Source of the DNA: Spirosoma sordidisoli
Lineage (GTDB): Bacteria > Bacteroidota > Bacteroidia > Cytophagales > Spirosomataceae
DNA: 64,000 nucleotides
Direction: 5' to 3'
NCBI RefSeq assembly: GCF_004138325.1
Contig: NZ_SBLB01000001.1
Location: 1,311,855-1,375,854, forward strand
A program made the position numbers and the translations under genes. Below, in pieces: positions 59,596 to 64,000 of this stretch; within the stretch, counting starts at the first letter, position 1; each line of letters opens with the position of its first letter. The notes under the pieces were generated by a model. That model made no database searches and was not told where the DNA came from. It saw nothing but the letters and a program-made list of their open reading frames with translations.

Positions 59596-60663
59596 CTATT
59601 GAATGCGAACACTGGCCATAGCTGACCAGGGTGACACACCGTTATCGGTATACAGTATCCGCACTTTGACATTCAACAAACCTCCTCCTGTTGTACATGC
59701 ACAACGTCTGTAACGGAATGTGTATGAGCCAGCTCTACCGTCTGAAGTCTGTATAGTGAAGACTGGGTTATCAACCTCAATACCCCGCTGAATGGTTGAA
59801 TGGACTATCTGAAAACCGGCTATTCTGTGGTAAGGACCTTTCCAGCGTAAAATTACCGGTATACTAGTCGGGTCAAAGTACAAACTGTAGGGCGCTGACG
59901 GATACAGGGCTTTAACAGCTAGTTTGTCTTTTGCTGAAAGTCCGGTCAGATTGCTATTACTACTAACAATGTAAACAGCGTTCATAATTGAGGCAGCGTC
60001 TGCTCCGGGCACGGCTGGTATGTCAACAGAATTTGGTTCACCAAAACGGCGCCAGTCTGTATGACGAAAGCCAATGGTATGACCAAATTCGTGAGCTATC
60101 AAAACCTTCTTAATATTATCTGGCATCACACGTATTTTGGCCACATCAAGTACGATGTCTCGCCCAGGCTTTCCCAGCAAGGGCAAGTTGGATTCACCAA
60201 CAGCATCAGGACCATCTATAGTGCCGTTGTAAATAGTTATATCTCTATCAAACCGGTTTGGGGCATTTACAAATCGAATGCTGCTCCCGGCATTGTTCCA
60301 CATTTGCATAGCTTGCATTACATGGCCAGCAATGGGAGCTATTTCTGGCTGTGCCCAAACCCGGATGTTTCGAATTCGGTTATATCGCTCGATCAAGGCA
60401 TCTCTATCTTCCCAGGCCTGCTCTTCCAGGGCACCAGTCAGGTTGGGCACTTTCCTGTCTTTGGGAAACCTCATATCGCCTTCGACCACAAAGTATTCGC
60501 CCGCATCGACAATCAGTGAGTCGGCATAGCCTAACTTATTGAGGTAGGCCCGCACGGCCGCAGCGTTGTCGGCACTGGTGGGGAGGGGTAGCTCCTGCAC
60601 CTGACAGGCATATGAAAAAACCAATACAACCAGCAGCCAGACAAATCCTAAAATGATCCGCAT
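59596..60663 (-). CDS. Metzincin-type zinc protease lipoprotein (M57-like)
   Basis: 355 residues. The leader ends FSYAC (lipidated Cys20). The catalytic consensus HEFGHTIGFRH (His191, Glu192, His195, His201) is HExxHxxGxxH, as in the dual-action HEIGH/M57 family. The C-terminal about 95 residues are fibronectin-like (PVILRWKGPYHRIAGFQIVHSTIQRGIEV). It is predicted to be anchored on the outer membrane and may process surface proteins. Confidence 0.88.
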   Translation of the reverse strand: MRIILGFVWLLVVLVFSYACQVQELPLPTSADNAAAVRAYLNKLGYADSLIVDAGEYFVVEGDMRFPKDRKVPNLTGALEEQAWEDRDALIERYNRIRNIRVWAQPEIAPIAGHVMQAMQMWNNAGSSIRFVNAPNRFDRDITIYNGTIDGPDAVGESNLPLLGKPGRDIVLDVAKIRVMPDNIKKVLIAHEFGHTIGFRHTDWRRFGEPNSVDIPAVPGADAASIMNAVYIVSSNSNLTGLSAKDKLAVKALYPSAPYSLYFDPTSIPVILRWKGPYHRIAGFQIVHSTIQRGIEVDNPVFTIQTSDGRAGSYTFRYRRCACTTGGGLLNVKVRILYTDNGVSPWSAMASVRIQ

Positions 60664-61133
60664 AATTTAGTAGTATTAAAAATGGGTAGAGATAAAACGA
60701 GGTACTTCTTTCACCCCCCTTTTCGTCGTCTTAGACTAGCAAAAACACCCAGGTAACCACATCGCGTCAATTTGCTTTCAGAAATAGACTTTCTGTTCTG
60801 AACACTGACCGGCGGCAACCAAGCACCCACCCATTTACTCATAGCCAATTCGTTAACCATCCCCCATCTGTCCGTTCAAAACAAATTTTTAAGTATATCA
60901 AACCCGCCAATCAGACACTAGTAAGAGCCGCTTTTACTTACTGGCTACGTCGAAAAATTGACAATAAATTAATTGACCCATCGCTATGTTGTTCACGCTG
61001 AACAGGTATAACCAAGGCCTTCAAATCGTCACTTCGACATGTTGGGTTTGGGCAAGTTCTATGAACTCAATTTTATAGATACCAATAAGAACACTGCTAT
61101 AGTCCTTAGTGCCCCATCGGCTATCTTTATGCC
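60664..61133. other. Divergent intergenic region, no gene seen
   Basis: 470 bases, AT-richer than its surroundings, between two divergent genes. I see no open frame, tRNA or strong hairpin. The end carries TATCTTTA at 61122-61129, a near-match to TAnnTTTG, 4 nt before the next ATG. Confidence 0.5.
61122..61129 (+). promoter_or_regulatory. Near-consensus -7 box, 4 nt upstream of the thioredoxin start
   Basis: TATCTTTA departs from TAnnTTTG at the last base. Its position again suggests a leaderless message. Confidence 0.3.
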
Positions 61134-61607
61134 ATGAAGCGACTTATCTCCGTTTGTGTACTGTGCCTGCTGCTAATCAATGTCCGCGCCGACGAGCCGA
61201 TGGGTATGCGGTTCTTTGTTGGCTCCTGGCAACAGGCTCTGGCCGAAGCCCGCAACCAGCATAAACCGTTGTTCGTCGACTTCTATACAGCCTGGTGCCC
61301 GCCCTGCCGTCGTATGGCCCGCGAAGCGTTCCCCAACCCGGCCATCGGCGACGCATTCAACGGCCGTTTCATCAATTACCAGCTCAATGCCGAAGTCGGT
61401 GAAGGCCCCGATGTGGCCCGGCAATACGGCGTAGGCAGTTACCCGACCGGCCTCTACCTGACCCCTACTGGCGAACTGGTTCATCGGTCGGTTGGTTACG
61501 CGGGCGTTAACGCCATGATTCAGCAGGCAGACCTGGTCTGGCGGATGCCCAGGCTACGCCGGTCGATCAGCAAACGGAATCGGGTCTATACCGAGGAGGG
61601 AAAGTAA
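61134..61607 (+). CDS. Exported thioredoxin-like protein
   Basis: 157 residues with a signal peptide (ISVCVLCLLLINVRA). The thioredoxin fold has the CPPC active site (Cys55, Cys58 in YTAWCPPCRRM), and the cis-Pro is in VGSYPTGLYLTPTGE. It would act in the periplasm as a thiol-disulfide oxidoreductase. It is 57 nt upstream of the glycosidase-like gene and may be cotranscribed with it. Confidence 0.9.
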   Translation: MKRLISVCVLCLLLINVRADEPMGMRFFVGSWQQALAEARNQHKPLFVDFYTAWCPPCRRMAREAFPNPAIGDAFNGRFINYQLNAEVGEGPDVARQYGVGSYPTGLYLTPTGELVHRSVGYAGVNAMIQQADLVWRMPRLRRSISKRNRVYTEEGK

Positions 61608-61664
61608 AAACACCGCATCGGGCACTTTCTCTGGGGTTGGTACTTACAGATCCTTAGCCCGGCT

Positions 61665-63767
61665 ATGCTCACCCGTCGTGACTTTTTACAACGTTCTTCG
61701 CTCAGTGCGGCTGGCGCGCTGGTAGCGTGGGAAACCACCTCCGGCACGCCCCTCCAACTCCCAACCCAGCCATCCGGCGTTCAGCCGCCCGCTGGCCTTC
61801 GGTTTCGACAGGTACACCTGGACTACCACACCAGCGAGCTGATTACCGATGTGGGCGCCCAGTTCGACCCCGACGAGTTTGCCGATACGCTTGCCAAAGC
61901 CCGCGTCAACTCGGTTACCTGCTTTGGGCGCTGCCACCACGGCTACATTTATCACGACACCAAACGCTTTCCGGAGCGGCATCACCCCCACCTGAAGCGG
62001 AACCTGCTGAAAGAGCAGATCGAAGCCTGTCACAAACGCAACATCCGGGTTCCTGTGTACCTGACCGTGCAGTGGGATCATTTTACGGCTCGGGAACATC
62101 CCGAATGGATCGTCATTGACGAACACGGCAAAGCCAGCGGCACCGAACCCTTCGACGCCGGATTCTATCGCAACCTGGATGTCAATACGCCCTATGGCGA
62201 TTTCCTGAAGGAATACGTGGCCGATCTGTTCGAAGCGGTACCGATCGACGGGCTGTTTTTCGATATCGTTAAAGTGCTCGACTCGTCGAACCCGCATACC
62301 ATCCGCCAGATGACGGCCAAGGGAATGAACCCGGCCCTGAAGAGCGACCGCATCCTGTTTTATAACGAGGTAATGGCCAACTGGCGGGCTGATATGTCGG
62401 CCTTCGTTCGCAGCAAAGACCGCAACGCTACCATCTTCTACAACTCCGGCCACGTTGGGCCGTATATTCGCCGACACCTGCCTACATACAGTCATCTCGA
62501 GCTCGAATCGCTGCCGAGCGGTGGTTGGGGATACCTGCATTTTCCGCTCACGGGCCGCTACGCCCGCACGCTGGGCATCGATTTTCTGGGTATGACCGGC
62601 AAGTTTCACACCTCCTGGGGCGATTTTAGCTCGCTTAAGAACAAGGCCGCTCTGGAGTTCGAATGCTTCTCGATGCTGGCCCTCAACGGCAAATGTTCCA
62701 TCGGCGATCAACTGGCCCCCAACGGTAAAATCGACCCGGCCACCTATGATCTGATTGGCTCGGTATACAGTCAGGTCGAGCAGAAAGAGCCGTACTGCGT
62801 CGACGCCCGGCCCCTGGTCGATATTGGTGTTGTAACCATGGAAGAGATTCAGCCGCTCGACGTCACTACCCGCGTACCGGACCCGATGATGGGCGCTATC
62901 CGGATGTTGCAGGAGGGTAAACACCAGTTCGACGTCATCGACGGTCTGACCGACTGGTCGGGCTACCGCGTGCTTATCCTGCCCGACCAGATCCTGCTGA
63001 CCGACGCTCTGAAGACCAAACTCGACGCCTATCTAGCCGGGGGCGGTGCTGTACTGGCCTCCCACAACTCGGGCCTGACACCCGACAAGCGAGCCTTTGC
63101 TACCAACGCCTTTGGGGTGTCGCTCGTGGGCGAAGCACCGTATAGCCCTGACTTTATTGTGTCGACCGGCGAAGGAGTCAGCGCCGGGTTACCCGCCACA
63201 GAGCTGGTCGTTTATCAGAAAGCCAATGAAGTCCGGGTAACCGGCGCTACTGTACTGGCCATGACCAATGTGCCGTATTTCAACCGGACGTATCAGCATT
63301 TTGTGTCGCATCGCCACACGCCCTCCAGCGGCAAACCCGGCTACCCGGCCATTGTACAGAATGGGAAGGTCATTTACATGGCTCATCCCCTCTTTTCGCA
63401 GTACGCCCAGAACGCGCCACGCTGGTGTCGCCAATTGGTGCTGAACGCCCTCCAGCGGCTCCTGCCCGACCCGCTCGTGCGTACGCCCGAGGCTCCCACT
63501 AGCCTGCTGGCCACCCTGAACAGCCAGGCGACCGAGAACCGCCGTATCCTGCATTTGCTGCATTACGTTCCCGAACGGCGCGGGCGCGATTTTGACGTTA
63601 TCGAAGATGTGATTCCGCTGTACAACGTAGCGGTTTCGGTAAAAGGGTCGGCCAAACGGGTAAGCCTGGCTCCGTCGGGAACAGCGCTGAAGTTCACCCA
63701 GCGAAACGGTCGGGTCGAGTTTGTGGTGCCGGCGCTGCGCGGGCACCAGCTGGTGGTGTTGACCTGA
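61665..63767 (+). CDS. Tat-exported glycosidase-like protein (GHL6 / beta-galactosidase trimerisation type)
   Basis: 700 residues. A twin-arginine leader (TRRDFLQRSSLSAAGALVA) precedes a TIM-barrel-like domain (VDYHTSELI-like LDYHTSELITDVGAQFDPDEFADTLAKARVNSVTCFGRCHHGYIYHDTK, IDGLFFDIVKVLD). This is the GHL6 hypothetical glycosidase pattern. A beta-galactosidase-trimerisation-like domain (about 400-560: VLILPDQILLTDALKTKLDAYLAGGGAVLASHNSG) follows, then a small beta domain. The catalytic acids are not assignable from sequence alone; substrate unknown. Periplasmic. Confidence 0.82.
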   Translation: MLTRRDFLQRSSLSAAGALVAWETTSGTPLQLPTQPSGVQPPAGLRFRQVHLDYHTSELITDVGAQFDPDEFADTLAKARVNSVTCFGRCHHGYIYHDTKRFPERHHPHLKRNLLKEQIEACHKRNIRVPVYLTVQWDHFTAREHPEWIVIDEHGKASGTEPFDAGFYRNLDVNTPYGDFLKEYVADLFEAVPIDGLFFDIVKVLDSSNPHTIRQMTAKGMNPALKSDRILFYNEVMANWRADMSAFVRSKDRNATIFYNSGHVGPYIRRHLPTYSHLELESLPSGGWGYLHFPLTGRYARTLGIDFLGMTGKFHTSWGDFSSLKNKAALEFECFSMLALNGKCSIGDQLAPNGKIDPATYDLIGSVYSQVEQKEPYCVDARPLVDIGVVTMEEIQPLDVTTRVPDPMMGAIRMLQEGKHQFDVIDGLTDWSGYRVLILPDQILLTDALKTKLDAYLAGGGAVLASHNSGLTPDKRAFATNAFGVSLVGEAPYSPDFIVSTGEGVSAGLPATELVVYQKANEVRVTGATVLAMTNVPYFNRTYQHFVSHRHTPSSGKPGYPAIVQNGKVIYMAHPLFSQYAQNAPRWCRQLVLNALQRLLPDPLVRTPEAPTSLLATLNSQATENRRILHLLHYVPERRGRDFDVIEDVIPLYNVAVSVKGSAKRVSLAPSGTALKFTQRNGRVEFVVPALRGHQLVVLT

Positions 63768-63768
63768 G

Positions 63769-64000
63769 TTAGTCGGCAACCGCCCAGGTACCGGAAGCGA
63801 CGTACTGTACCCGACCGCCAATCTGCAGATCAAACAGCCCTCCGCTGGTGAGCGAACCGTTCAGTTCGAGCAGCGATGGTCGGCCCGCTTCGTAGCCCTG
63901 TTCAAGCCGCAGCTGAACCGGACCCAGGCCAAATACCCGATGCCGGAGCAGGTAGGCCAGCAGGCATGACCCCGCGCTGCCCGTAGCAGGATCTTCGGCT
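63769..64000 (-). CDS. PhzF-family isomerase/epimerase, C-terminal part, cut by window edge
   Basis: The last 76 residues of a minus-strand gene. EDPATGSAGSCLLAYLLRHRVFG is the diagnostic PhzF active-site segment, followed by QGYEAGRPSLLELNG and a C-terminal strand pair. PhzF-like enzymes are diaminopimelate-epimerase-fold isomerases acting on diverse small metabolites. Nothing can be said about the missing N-terminal half. Convergent with the glycosidase-like gene; the stops are 1 nt apart. Confidence 0.85.
   Translation of the reverse strand, partial: AEDPATGSAGSCLLAYLLRHRVFGLGPVQLRLEQGYEAGRPSLLELNGSLTSGGLFDLQIGGRVQYVASGTWAVAD

Noticed and set aside
60664-61133. tRNA or structured RNA in the long intergenic stretch
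   Set aside because: No cloverleaf, CCA end or strong hairpin could be found by eye.

Overview
The window is chromosomal DNA from a member of the Bacteroidota, most likely a Spirosoma-like cytophagale. This rests on a SusC/SusD pair, a type IX secretion sorting domain, a Bacteroidota-type TonB, many -7 boxes of the form TAnnTTTG, Gram-negative envelope genes (lpxB, hldD), the fused hisB and the carboxynorspermidine route. The species call is inference. Most of the window is GC-rich and densely coding. No rRNA, tRNA or CRISPR array was seen.

Layout. 1-14 kb is mostly housekeeping: a chorismate-binding synthase (cut by the edge), an NYN/cold-shock fusion, hisB, a tiny membrane peptide, an acyltransferase, lpxB, a 6-pyruvoyl-tetrahydropterin synthase homologue, hldD, a secreted subtilase, an Xaa-Pro aminopeptidase, a TetR regulator, two tandem WapI-like proteins and carboxynorspermidine dehydrogenase. 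14-27 kb holds a SusCD pair, a TonB, carboxynorspermidine decarboxylase, the two UDP-xylose enzymes, an acyl-CoA dehydrogenase and pgeF. 27-36 kb holds a subtilase with a small partner protein, then maltokinase, a short-chain dehydrogenase and glycogen branching enzyme, then an outer-membrane protein. 45-64 kb holds an alpha-E protein, NIPSNAP, DUF3267, an oxidoreductase, two large OmpA/TSP3-type envelope proteins, an ABC exporter, a type IX-secreted subtilase, a metzincin lipoprotein, a thioredoxin, a Tat-exported glycosidase-like protein and the end of a PhzF gene.

The striking region is about 37.2-44.9 kb. It is visibly AT-richer than the rest and every gene lies on the minus strand. The genes sit in small modules. 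Each of the four best-preserved modules ends, just 3' of its gene(s), in an 85-88 bp imperfect palindrome whose outer arms fit the integron attC consensus (RYYYAAC ... GTTRRRY). The inner arms covary between copies, and a spacer and a loop separate the arms. A lone half-site (ACCCAAC, 44899-44905) marks the 5' end of the array, where an integron's first cassette would join attI. About 54-nt degenerate tandem repeats fill the module leaders. No integrase is in the window. I read this as an integrase-less, integron-like cassette array.

Cassette contents include a STAND-like NTPase, an M48 metalloprotease lipoprotein with a small membrane protein, several orphans, and a translationally coupled gene pair (38842-40466). 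Both proteins of that pair carry the same short motif GGNQQF.D.I, at the C-terminus of one and the N-terminus of the other. This is the arrangement expected of a bacterial amyloid-type (homotypic) signalling sensor/effector pair, and it is the best candidate here for an undescribed system. An arr-type rifamycin ADP-ribosyltransferase gene lies next to the array.
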